A stretch of 12,380 nt of DNA from Candidatus Poseidoniaceae archaeon. Its GTDB lineage: Archaea; Thermoplasmatota; Poseidoniia; Poseidoniales; Poseidoniaceae. The stretch is taken from positions 1 through 12,380 of the forward strand of contig DUJC01000062.1 in the NCBI GenBank assembly GCA_013330015.1, given 5' to 3'. The notes under the pieces are model-generated. The model was given only the letters and a program-made list of their open reading frames with translations, had not been told where the DNA came from and searched no databases. A program made the position numbers and the translations under genes. How positions within the stretch are numbered: position 1 is the first letter of the stretch; every line of letters starts with the position of its first letter. Below are positions 6,491-12,380 of the stretch, piece by piece.

Positions 6491-6520
6491 GGCGACTTGA
6501 TATATGAAAGCAAAGTCGCC
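6491..6520. repeat. Perfect 8-bp inverted repeat bracketing the S12 operon TATA box
   Basis: GGCGACTT at 6491-6498 is the exact reverse complement of AAGTCGCC at 6513-6520. The 14-base spacer holds the TATA-like GATATATG. The left arm sits where BRE, the TFB recognition element, is expected. If the transcript starts near 6525-6530, the repeat acts as DNA, as an operator for a dimer that would compete with TBP/TFB. If transcription starts further upstream, it would instead form a leader hairpin just before the S12 ribosome-binding site. Confidence 0.6.
6499..6506 (+). promoter_or_regulatory. TATA-like promoter element of the S12-S7-EF2 operon
   Basis: GATATATG lies about 40 bases before the S12 ATG at 6545. 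With the usual ~25-base TATA-to-start distance, the transcript would begin near 6525-6530. That leaves a short leader holding the GAGGT ribosome-binding site at 6534-6538. It is the best TATA candidate in the 127-bp divergent gap 6418-6544. Confidence 0.45.
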
Positions 6521-6544
6521 AAAACGCTCGAATGAGGTTTGAAC

Positions 6545-6973
6545 ATGGGTAGAGGACTCTTTGCAGGTGCAAAAATGGCCAAGGACCGTCAAAAGTTTCG
6601 TTGGTCTGACCGACGATACAAGAAGCGCATGCTCAAATCTCGTGCCAAGCACGACCCGCTTGCTGGATCAACCCAAGCCAAGGGCATCGTTGTCGAAAAG
6701 GTCGGTATTGAAGCCAAGCAACCAAACTCTGGCATCCGCAAGGCTGTCAAAATTTCACTCATTAAGAACGGTAACAAGCTAACCGCATTCGCTCCCGGCG
6801 ATGGTGCAATCAACTTCATCGATGAGCACGACGAAGTCATGGTCGAAGGTATCGGTGGACGCATGGGTCGTTCATACGGAGATATTCCCGGAGTCCGTTA
6901 CAAGGTCATCCAAGTCAACGGCGTATCCCTCGACGAAATGGTTCGAGGACGCAAGGAGAAGCCAGTCCGCTGA
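6545..6973 (+). CDS. rps12: Small ribosomal subunit protein S12 (uS12)
   Basis: A 142-residue archaeal-type S12, a decoding-centre protein of the 30S subunit. Signatures are [10 protein letters not shown] at the N-terminus, [12 protein letters not shown], the decoding loop K58-Q-P-N-S62 (followed by GIRKAVK), [15 protein letters not shown], and [18 protein letters not shown], whose conserved aspartate D113 neighbours the A site. The length is normal for archaea (about 140-147). ATG 6545 is preferred, with GAGGT six bases upstream. A TTG at 6539 would leave no room for that site. It is the first gene of the operon; S7 follows after about ten bases. In many euryarchaea S12 is preceded by rpo genes and NusA, but here it opens a fresh transcription unit divergent from the UbiD operon. 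Confidence 0.97.
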   Translation: MGRGLFAGAKMAKDRQKFRWSDRRYKKRMLKSRAKHDPLAGSTQAKGIVVEKVGIEAKQPNSGIRKAVKISLIKNGNKLTAFAPGDGAINFIDEHDEVMVEGIGGRMGRSYGDIPGVRYKVIQVNGVSLDEMVRGRKEKPVR

Positions 6974-6977
6974 GGTG
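6972..6977 (+). promoter_or_regulatory. Ribosome binding site for S7
   Basis: GAGGTG overlaps the S12 stop codon. Its distance to ATG 6984 (six bases) matches the spacing used by S12, which argues for 6984 over the adjacent ATG at 6981. Confidence 0.6.
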
Positions 6978-6983
6978 TTCATG

Positions 6984-7589
6984 ATGTCAGAAGAAGTAGT
7001 CGTCGACGATCGTCCTATCGCAGGTATCGGAACGCTTGTCTTTGGCAAGTGGGATGCTGCTGAAGTTGTCTGCAACGACCCTGGTCTTGCACCATACGTC
7101 AACCTCACAACCGTTGGAGTACCGCACACCGGTGGCCGTCATGCCAACATGTGGTTCGGAAAGTCCAAACTTAGCGTTGTTGAGCGCTACATCAACAAAC
7201 TCATGCGAACCGGGGCTTACACAGGGAAGAAACAATCTGCAATGAAGGCGTTTGAAAGCGCTCTCGATGTGCTCGCTGAGCGACGCAAAATGAACCCTCT
7301 GCAAATCTTTGTCGATGCCATCTGCAATGCAGCTCCGATGGAAGAGATCACTCGAATCAAATTCGGTGCTGTCTCGCAACCAAAGGCAGTTGATTCATCT
7401 CCATCTCGACGTCTCGATGTTGCTTTGAAGAACCTCGCAAAGGGCGCACAACAAGGCACACACAAATCCAAGCGAACCCTCCAACAATGCATCGTCAACG
7501 AGCTCAACAAGGCTTCCGAAGGTGATGCAACTTCCTTTGCTGTCGCAAAGAAAGAAGAAGTTGAGCGTATCGCTGCATCTGCTCGATGA
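6984..7589 (+). CDS. rps7: Small ribosomal subunit protein S7 (uS7)
   Basis: A 201-residue archaeal S7, the protein that nucleates assembly of the 30S head and contacts the E-site tRNA. Recognisable blocks are GKWDAAEV, the rRNA-binding HANMWFGKSKLSVVERYINK-LMRTG, NPLQIFVDAICNAAP, SRRLDVALKNLAKGA and the canonical C-terminus SFAVAKKEEVERIAASAR. It has the ~40-residue N-terminal extension normal for archaea and eukaryotes. An in-frame GTG at 6801 lies inside S12 and is rejected. ATG 6984 best fits the GAGGTG at the S12 stop; ATG 6981 would add one Met. It is followed by a 91-bp gap before EF-2 that contains hairpin-forming sequence. Confidence 0.96.
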   Translation: MSEEVVVDDRPIAGIGTLVFGKWDAAEVVCNDPGLAPYVNLTTVGVPHTGGRHANMWFGKSKLSVVERYINKLMRTGAYTGKKQSAMKAFESALDVLAERRKMNPLQIFVDAICNAAPMEEITRIKFGAVSQPKAVDSSPSRRLDVALKNLAKGAQQGTHKSKRTLQQCIVNELNKASEGDATSFAVAKKEEVERIAASAR

Positions 7590-7601
7590 AACCGTACACG
7601 G

Positions 7602-7616
7602 CGACGAATTTCGTCG
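7602..7616. repeat. Hairpin-forming dyad between S7 and EF-2
   Basis: CGACGAATTTCGTCG gives CGACG/CGTCG arms around AATTT, 13 bases after the S7 stop. A second weaker pair (CCCA 7641-7644 with TGGG 7651-7654) follows before the EF-2 ribosome-binding site. The S7-EF2 gap (91 bp) is the longest gap within this operon, so the structure may set processing, stability or partial termination. No T-run terminator is seen. Confidence 0.35.
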
Positions 7617-7680
7617 AAGTTTTGCGACTCACTTAAGAACCCCATTCAAGTGGGCGAAATGAACCAGACAGGTGGATACC

Positions 7681-9888
7681 ATGGGACGAAAAGAAGACAA
7701 CATCAAAAAGGCCACAGAAGTGATGCACGTACTTCCACAGATTCGAAATCTGTGCATTGCTGCTCACATTGATCACGGTAAGACGACACTTTCTGACAAC
7801 TTGATAGCTGGAGCCGGTATGATGTCCAGCGATTTGGCTGGTGCTGCACGTGTTCTCGACTTCGACGAGCAGGAATCTGCTCGTGGAATTACAATTAACG
7901 CTGCATCGGCTTCAATGGTTCACGCTGTCGATGGTACAGACTACCTCATCAATCTCATCGACACACCCGGTCACGTCGACTTTGGTGGCGACGTTACACG
8001 TGCCATGCGTGCGGTTGACGGTTGTTTTATTCTCGCTTGTGCTGTTGAAGGACCAATGCCTCAAACCGAGACGGTTGTACGACAAGCACTCAAGGAGAAG
8101 GTCAAGCCTGTTCTTTTCATTAACAAGGTCGATCGACTGATCAACGAACTTCAGGTCACTCCAGAAGATATGATGAGCCGATTCCAAGAGACCATCACCA
8201 AGGTCAACAAGCTAATCAAGCAATTCGCTCCTGATGAATTCAAGAAAGAATGGCAAGTGAGTGTCATGGACGGTACGGTTGCCTTCGGAAGTGCTTACCA
8301 CAACTGGGGTATTACCATCCCTTACATGAAGAAGTCTGGCGTTACCATGACCGACATCTTCCAGTACTGCAACGATGAGAAGCAAAAGGAACTTGCACAG
8401 GCTGCACCAGTTCACGAAGTTCTTCTTGACATGGCAGTTACCAAACTGCCAAGCCCTGTCGAGGCACAACCGTACCGTATTCCGAACATTTGGACTGGTG
8501 ACCTCGATTCTTCAATTGGAAAGGCAATGATGGCATGTGACCCAGAAGCAGAACTTGCTATGATGATCACAAAGATTTGGATGGACCCACACGCTGGTGA
8601 AGTTGCTGTCGGCCGAATTTACTCCGGTGCAATCTCACAAGGTGAATCCGTCTTCGCTATCGGTGCTGCAAAGCCAGAACGTGTTCAGCAAGTCAGCATG
8701 ATGGTTGGTGGTGATCGAATCACCGTGCCAAAGGTCGTTGCTGGCAACATCGCTGCAATCACAGGTATTCGAAGCGCTGCCGCTGGTGTAACGCTCTCTC
8801 GTGACAAAGACTTCACGCCGTTCGAAGCCATTCGTCACTACTCTGACCCTGTTGTTACCGTCGCTGTCGAGCCAAAGAGCATGAAGGACCTTCCAAAGTT
8901 CATCGATGCATTGCGCTCACTCGCCAAGTCTGATGCATCTCTGCAAGTCACAACCAACCAAGAAACTGGCGAAGCATTGCTTGCTGGTATGGGAGAACTT
9001 CACCTTGAGATTACTGTCTACCGAATTGAGGAAGAACAGAACATCAAGGTCAGCGTCAGCCCACCTATCGTTGTTTACCGTGAAGGTGTTCAAGGAAGCA
9101 ACCGTGGACATGCCTTCGAAGGTAAATCTCCAAACCGACACAACCGTTTCTTCTTCGAGATTGAAGCACTCCCTAGTGAAGTTGTTAACGCTCTGCGAAA
9201 CGGTGACCTAGGTGACGGACCTGTTCGAAGCAGTGATGCTAAGGAAACAGGAAACAAATTCGGCGAACTCGGTATGGATAAGGACTTGATGCGCAAGATT
9301 TACGCCATTAACGGGACCAACGTTCTCGTCAACGATACCAAGGGTATTCAAGGACTACACGAAACCCGTGAATTGATCATCGAAGCGTTCAACGAAGTCT
9401 GTAAGAAGGGACCAATTGCTGATGAACCGGTTCAAGGTATGTTCGTTCGATTGACAGACGCAAAACTACACGAGGATGCTATCCACCGTGGACCTGCACA
9501 GACAATTCCTGCAGTTCGAAACGGAATCAAGGGTGCAATGATGCGAGCCAAGACCGTGCTCCTCGAGCCAATGCAGAAGGCGTTCGTCTCTGTTCCAAAC
9601 GACTGGCTTGGCCAAGTCACACGTGAAGTCACCAACCGCCGTGGAATCATCGAAGACATGCCAAGCGAAGGCGATGTGACAACCGTTGTTGGTGTTCTGC
9701 CAATCGCTGAAACATTTGGTTTCTCCAACGACATCCGTGCTGCTTCGCAAGGGCGAGCTGTCTGGAACACTGAAAACCTCGGATTCGAGATGCTACCACC
9801 ACAACTCTTCGACAAGGTCGTTGGTGAAATCCGAACCCGTAAGGGATTGAAGCCAGAGCCAAACCCAGAATCCTACTATGCTGATTGA
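7681..9888 (+). CDS. fusA: Translation elongation factor 2 (aEF-2)
   Basis: A 735-residue GTPase that drives translocation of tRNA and mRNA through the ribosome. GTP-binding motifs are the P-loop AHIDHGKTT (28-36), switch I RGITINA (T71), DTPGH (94-98) and NKVD (148-151). Domain IV carries HEDAIHRGPAQTIPAVR, with H602 as the histidine that archaea convert to diphthamide, the target of diphtheria toxin-type ADP-ribosylation. The C-terminal domain V motif RRGIIEDM is also present. The length matches the usual ~730. There is no intein or frameshift. ATG 7681 is supported by AGGTGG at 7670-7675; a GTG three codons upstream lies inside that site and is rejected. The next gene is MOSC rather than the EF-1alpha found in many archaeal str clusters. 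Confidence 0.97.
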   Translation: MGRKEDNIKKATEVMHVLPQIRNLCIAAHIDHGKTTLSDNLIAGAGMMSSDLAGAARVLDFDEQESARGITINAASASMVHAVDGTDYLINLIDTPGHVDFGGDVTRAMRAVDGCFILACAVEGPMPQTETVVRQALKEKVKPVLFINKVDRLINELQVTPEDMMSRFQETITKVNKLIKQFAPDEFKKEWQVSVMDGTVAFGSAYHNWGITIPYMKKSGVTMTDIFQYCNDEKQKELAQAAPVHEVLLDMAVTKLPSPVEAQPYRIPNIWTGDLDSSIGKAMMACDPEAELAMMITKIWMDPHAGEVAVGRIYSGAISQGESVFAIGAAKPERVQQVSMMVGGDRITVPKVVAGNIAAITGIRSAAAGVTLSRDKDFTPFEAIRHYSDPVVTVAVEPKSMKDLPKFIDALRSLAKSDASLQVTTNQETGEALLAGMGELHLEITVYRIEEEQNIKVSVSPPIVVYREGVQGSNRGHAFEGKSPNRHNRFFFEIEALPSEVVNALRNGDLGDGPVRSSDAKETGNKFGELGMDKDLMRKIYAINGTNVLVNDTKGIQGLHETRELIIEAFNEVCKKGPIADEPVQGMFVRLTDAKLHEDAIHRGPAQTIPAVRNGIKGAMMRAKTVLLEPMQKAFVSVPNDWLGQVTREVTNRRGIIEDMPSEGDVTTVVGVLPIAETFGFSNDIRAASQGRAVWNTENLGFEMLPPQLFDKVVGEIRTRKGLKPEPNPESYYAD

Positions 9889-9890
9889 GC

Positions 9891-10361
9891 ATGGATTCAG
9901 GATCTATTGCAGCCCTATTTGCCACAACCGTTGGTGGCGTGCCCAAGCCGCGTGTTGACACCCTCGATGTGACAACAGGTGGTATTCGTCATGAGATTAT
10001 TCGCGACAAGAAGCATCATGGTGGTACCGAGAAAGCCGTCTGCCTCATGTCTGTAGAAACAATGGAACACTTACAATCACTTGGCCATCCAATCCATGGA
10101 GGATCGACTGGAGAAAATATTCTCATCGATGTTCCACAAGCATCGCTTGGTGTTGGTGTTCAACTAAGATTCGATCAAGTTCTTCTTGAAATCACGATGG
10201 CGGCAACGCCATGCAAAACAATTGCTGATTCCTTCAGTGGTGGTGATTTCAACCAATTATCGGAGAAGAAATATCCAGGACAAACCCGCTGGTACGCTCG
10301 CGTTCTTCAAGAGGGAATCATCCACGAGGAAGAGCAAGTAAGCATCAACTCAAACGCTTGA
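9891..10361 (+). CDS. MOSC-domain protein
   Basis: A 156-residue stand-alone MOSC (molybdenum cofactor sulfurase C-terminal) domain. Visible signatures are the N-terminal ATTVGGVPKPRV, HHGGTEKAVCLMS, HGGSTGENILID (GEN at 74-76), the conserved cysteine in ATPCKTI (C108) and the closing WYARVLQEGIIHEEEQV. MOSC domains carry sulfur to metals or reduce N-hydroxylated compounds with molybdenum cofactor. Which applies here cannot be read. The start is uncertain: ATG 9891 follows the EF-2 stop closely. A TTG at 9885 overlapping that stop (TTGA, as used elsewhere in this window) would add two residues. Its position behind EF-2 suggests read-through from the ribosomal operon. Its end overlaps the convergent IDI-GGPPS gene by 17 bases. 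Confidence 0.88.
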   Translation: MDSGSIAALFATTVGGVPKPRVDTLDVTTGGIRHEIIRDKKHHGGTEKAVCLMSVETMEHLQSLGHPIHGGSTGENILIDVPQASLGVGVQLRFDQVLLEITMAATPCKTIADSFSGGDFNQLSEKKYPGQTRWYARVLQEGIIHEEEQVSINSNA

Positions 10362-12099
10362 GTTGTAAATCCGTTAATTCGCGAAGAGCGAGCATTGCTG
10401 GACCATCTGGCAATCGATCAAGGCAAGCATGAGCATGTTGATGATATTCGTTTGCTCTTTCGCGAGCATAAGCGATTGAACCGAGTTCATCCAATGCCGC
10501 TATACCATCCTGAACCATTGATTCCGTAGCATCCTCGCACTTGCCAAGAACGGATAGTAGACGAGACTTGGTTTCTGAATCAGGTTGAGAAAGCGCATGT
10601 ATGACCATGAGCGTCTGTTTTCCTTGAGCGACATCAGAACCTGTTGGTTTTCCAAGCGTTGCTGAATCGGAGAGGACATCGATGAGATCGTCCATGAGTT
10701 GGAAACACAGTCCAACCGATCGACCCCACTCAGCAAGACACTCAATCACTTCGTCATCTGCACCTGCAACACGCGCTCCTAATTCAGCACAAATCTGGAA
10801 CATCACAGCGGTTTTTCCTTCAATCATCTCGATGTATTCATCTTCAGTGACTCGTTCACGCGTCTCAAATTCAATGTCCAATTGCTGCCCTTCTGATACA
10901 CGCCGAACCATCCAGGCGATTCTGTTGACGAGGGAAGGGATGTCATGCAGCTCGATGTTTGCAGACATCACCAATCGTTCGAATGCAATCGCAAGCATAG
11001 CGTCGCCCGCATTAATTGCTGTTGGCATATCGTACTCAATGTGTACAGCATTACGACCTCGACGAATTTCATCATCGTCCATGATGTCATCATGGACCAG
11101 CGTAAAGTTGTGAATGGTTTCTATTGCAGCACCAATGTCGAGAAGGCCAGAATGCGTGTCACCAACAGCACGAGCAACAAGCCATGGGAGCGTTGCTCTC
11201 ATTCGCTTTCCTCCACCAAGGATCAGATGCATCATAGCTGCAGCCAGGCGTTCGTGACGAGAAGCCGTCAGACTCTCAACGATTCGTTGTTCGATAAACG
11301 GCTTGACTTCGTTGATGCTGGTAAGGAGGTCTGCACCTTCTGCGTTCGGTAGCATGTGTGTAACATCTCCCATATCGTGAATCAGACCATCTTGGAGTGC
11401 TTCACATGCCGCTTTATCACCGATGGCGTTCCACCAGTCTTCATTCATCAAGCGTGCAGCGATGCAGCGGAACCATGGAGCAATGACATCAGCACTGTCT
11501 TCATCAACAAGCATTGCATCCAACTCTTCTGCATTTACCCACTTTACAGCAGAGACCTCGTTTGGATTTGGGTCCAATTCAACATTTGCTTGAATCATCA
11601 AAATGTGATCGATTTCACGCTCAATCCAATCAGCGTTCATTCGAGCTGAATAGCGCATCTTAGTGATGAAATGGAAGTTGTTGATATCAATGGAATCGGG
11701 TGAAATACCTAATTCCTGATCGAGTTTCCGGATGGCAGCAACCTTGACACCGAGCGCATTGTTCTCCTCCATCTCCTCTGCACTTGCGAGTGGATGTGAG
11801 CAACAAGAATTCGCCCAAACACTTGGAAATGTGATCTTGTCGTGCGCCCGTTGTTGCAAGAGTAATTTTCCTTCTCTATTGAACAACAAGACGCTAAAGG
11901 CACGATGGAGACTTCCCGATTTATAATGACTGTCAGCTTTGCTGATTGGACCAACGACACCATCGTTTTCATCAACTTGCAAGACGGCTTCAGCCATCAT
12001 ACTGGCTTGTGTCGAATCCGAGGACTGAGCCTCCAACAAACTGGACACTTTGTTGTCGATGTCCGCTTCTGGAACATCTCCGCTTGCATAGTTCGACAT
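10345..12099 (-). CDS. Type I isopentenyl-diphosphate isomerase fused to geranylgeranyl diphosphate synthase
   Basis: This 584-residue bifunctional enzyme would convert IPP to DMAPP and condense them to a C20 allylic diphosphate for archaeal lipids. The N-terminal half (about 45-225) is a type I, Nudix-fold isomerase. Metal ligands are H58, H65 and H102, the catalytic cysteine is C100 in NSCCSHPL, and the acidic pair E160/E162 lies in IEREIDHIL. The helix GVKVAAIRKLDQELG fits the Nudix position. The C-terminal half (about 255-584) is a polyprenyl synthase: GGGKRMRA (295-302), first Asp-rich motif D337-D-I-M-D341, KTAVMF, second Asp-rich motif DDLID (470-474) and GKPTGSD. The aromatic F332, five residues before the first motif, is the archaeal GGPP-type chain-length feature. 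Each half has near-normal family length, joined by about 30 residues with no stop or frameshift. A Ser/Ala-rich N-terminal tail precedes M35, an alternative start. Confidence 0.94.
   Translation of the reverse strand: MSNYASGDVPEADIDNKVSSLLEAQSSDSTQASMMAEAVLQVDENDGVVGPISKADSHYKSGSLHRAFSVLLFNREGKLLLQQRAHDKITFPSVWANSCCSHPLASAEEMEENNALGVKVAAIRKLDQELGISPDSIDINNFHFITKMRYSARMNADWIEREIDHILMIQANVELDPNPNEVSAVKWVNAEELDAMLVDEDSADVIAPWFRCIAARLMNEDWWNAIGDKAACEALQDGLIHDMGDVTHMLPNAEGADLLTSINEVKPFIEQRIVESLTASRHERLAAAMMHLILGGGKRMRATLPWLVARAVGDTHSGLLDIGAAIETIHNFTLVHDDIMDDDEIRRGRNAVHIEYDMPTAINAGDAMLAIAFERLVMSANIELHDIPSLVNRIAWMVRRVSEGQQLDIEFETRERVTEDEYIEMIEGKTAVMFQICAELGARVAGADDEVIECLAEWGRSVGLCFQLMDDLIDVLSDSATLGKPTGSDVAQGKQTLMVIHALSQPDSETKSRLLSVLGKCEDATESMVQDGIAALDELGSIAYARERANEYHQHAHACLDRLPDGPAMLALRELTDLQLKRLS
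10347..10364. repeat. Hairpin at the overlap of convergent MOSC and IDI-GGPPS ends
   Basis: AACTCAA-ACGC-TTGAGTT has perfect 7-bp arms with a four-base loop and spans both stop codons. It would fold in either transcript. There is no T-run beside it, so terminator function is only a possibility. Confidence 0.4.
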
Positions 12100-12147
12100 A
12101 TGAGCCCCAATCTTTCTCTGAAGAGGCGCTACATAGACAGTTCGCTT

Positions 12148-12157
12148 GTAAATTTAC
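12148..12157 (-). promoter_or_regulatory. Possible TATA box for the IDI-GGPPS gene
   Basis: GTAAATTTAC, an AT-rich 10-bp palindrome, lies about 50 bases before the fusion gene's ATG in the 57-bp gap after the upstream membrane gene. With the usual TATA distance it would give a leader of roughly 20-25 bases. The gap is otherwise featureless, and co-transcription with the upstream gene is also possible. Confidence 0.3.
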
Positions 12158-12380
12158 TAATTTTGCCGACGAATAGACCAATTCTTTCGTCCTAGTCCTT
12201 CAAGAGCCGTCCCCGTCAATCCACCCCAGAGCAATGGTTCATCGATTTGGAAATAGAACAATGGAAGCATCACCAACAAGGCGATAATCCAATGATGCAA
12301 CCATATGAAGTTGGTACGTATGTGAAACTTAATGTTCTCAGTCAACCAACGTACGGTTGCAAAACCAAGTACGATGCCCA
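12157..12380 (-). CDS. Membrane protein, C-terminal part (cut by window edge)
   Basis: The frame stays open from the TAG at 12157-12159 to base 12380, giving at least 74 residues. The TTG at 12345 is only an internal codon unless the gene is very short. A hydrophobic stretch (IIALLVMLPLFYF), flanked by FIWLHHW, and a further apolar region (LLWGGLTGTALEGLG) point to an integral membrane protein ending in a basic tail (GRKNWSIRR). I do not recognise the family from this fragment. It lies 57 bp upstream of the IDI-GGPPS gene on the same strand. The last two visible bases could belong to an xTG start codon, so the gene could also be nearly complete. Confidence 0.55.
   Translation of the reverse strand, partial: GIVLGFATVRWLTENIKFHIRTNFIWLHHWIIALLVMLPLFYFQIDEPLLWGGLTGTALEGLGRKNWSIRRQN

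Noticed and set aside
6801..6983. Upstream GTG start extending S7 by about 60 residues.
   Set aside because: The extension would lie entirely in another frame of S12 and matches nothing in S7; ATG 6984 has the proper ribosome-binding site.
7681..9888. Intein or frameshift in EF-2.
   Set aside because: All domains run continuously at normal length with no insertion at the P-loop or other usual intein sites.
843..10210. The 14-mer ATGGCGGCAACGCC occurs at 843-856 (Pcc1-like start) and again at 10197-10210 (inside MOSC).
   Set aside because: Both copies encode Met-Ala-Ala-Thr-Pro in frame, the flanks differ at once, and the second copy is a conserved part of the MOSC active-site region. Coincidence is the simplest explanation.
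1..12380. tRNA, rRNA, CRISPR, insertion sequence, prophage or replication origin.
   Set aside because: The only non-coding gaps are short (127 bp at most) and show no cloverleaf, repeat array, terminal repeats, transposase or iteron-like cluster.

Overview
The window is a gene-dense archaeal chromosome segment with no mobile element, CRISPR array, tRNA or rRNA that I can see. Archaeal origin follows from the gene content: exosome subunit Rrp42, ribosomal protein L37Ae, a KEOPS Pcc1-like protein, prefoldin beta, archaeal-type S12 and S7, EF-2 with the diphthamide-site motif, and a polyprenyl synthase of the archaeal GGPP type. The moderate GC content, frequent TTG starts and a type I IPP isomerase fused to GGPP synthase suggest an uncultivated marine or Thermoplasmatota-like euryarchaeon, for example Poseidoniales (Marine Group II). 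That placement is inference; the sequence alone proves only 'archaeon'.

Region 1 (1-3455, + strand) is the 3' part of the archaeal exosome/ribosome/prefoldin superoperon: rrp42 (5' cut by the window edge), rpl37ae, pcc1-like, pfdB, a DHH phosphoesterase and an unrecognised alpha-solenoid protein. The genes abut or overlap by a few bases (GTGA, ATGA and TTGA junctions), so they are probably co-transcribed and translationally coupled. RpoP, which often sits between rpl37ae and pcc1 in archaea, is absent here.

Region 2 (6417 down to 3441, - strand) is a four-gene operon: a small two-helix membrane protein, a UbiD-family decarboxylase of the archaeal group that includes anhydromevalonate phosphate decarboxylase, a second unrecognised TPR-like protein, and a Nudix hydrolase. 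The Nudix gene ends tail-to-tail with the Region 1 solenoid gene.

Region 3 (6418-10361, + strand) starts at a 127-bp divergent promoter region that contains two inverted repeats, one of them a perfect 8-bp pair bracketing a TATA-like box. It continues with rpsL (S12), rpsG (S7), fusA (EF-2) and a MOSC-domain protein.

Region 4 (12380 down to 10345, - strand) holds the C-terminal part of a membrane protein and then a 584-residue fusion of type I isopentenyl-diphosphate isomerase with a (geranyl)geranyl diphosphate synthase. All catalytic and metal-binding motifs of both halves are visible.

The common thread is information processing (RNA decay, tRNA modification, folding, translation) plus isoprenoid lipid precursor supply. 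The UbiD protein would act in the archaeal mevalonate route that makes IPP; the fusion protein would isomerise IPP to DMAPP and condense them to C20 GGPP for membrane lipids. No intergenic gap exceeds 130 bp.
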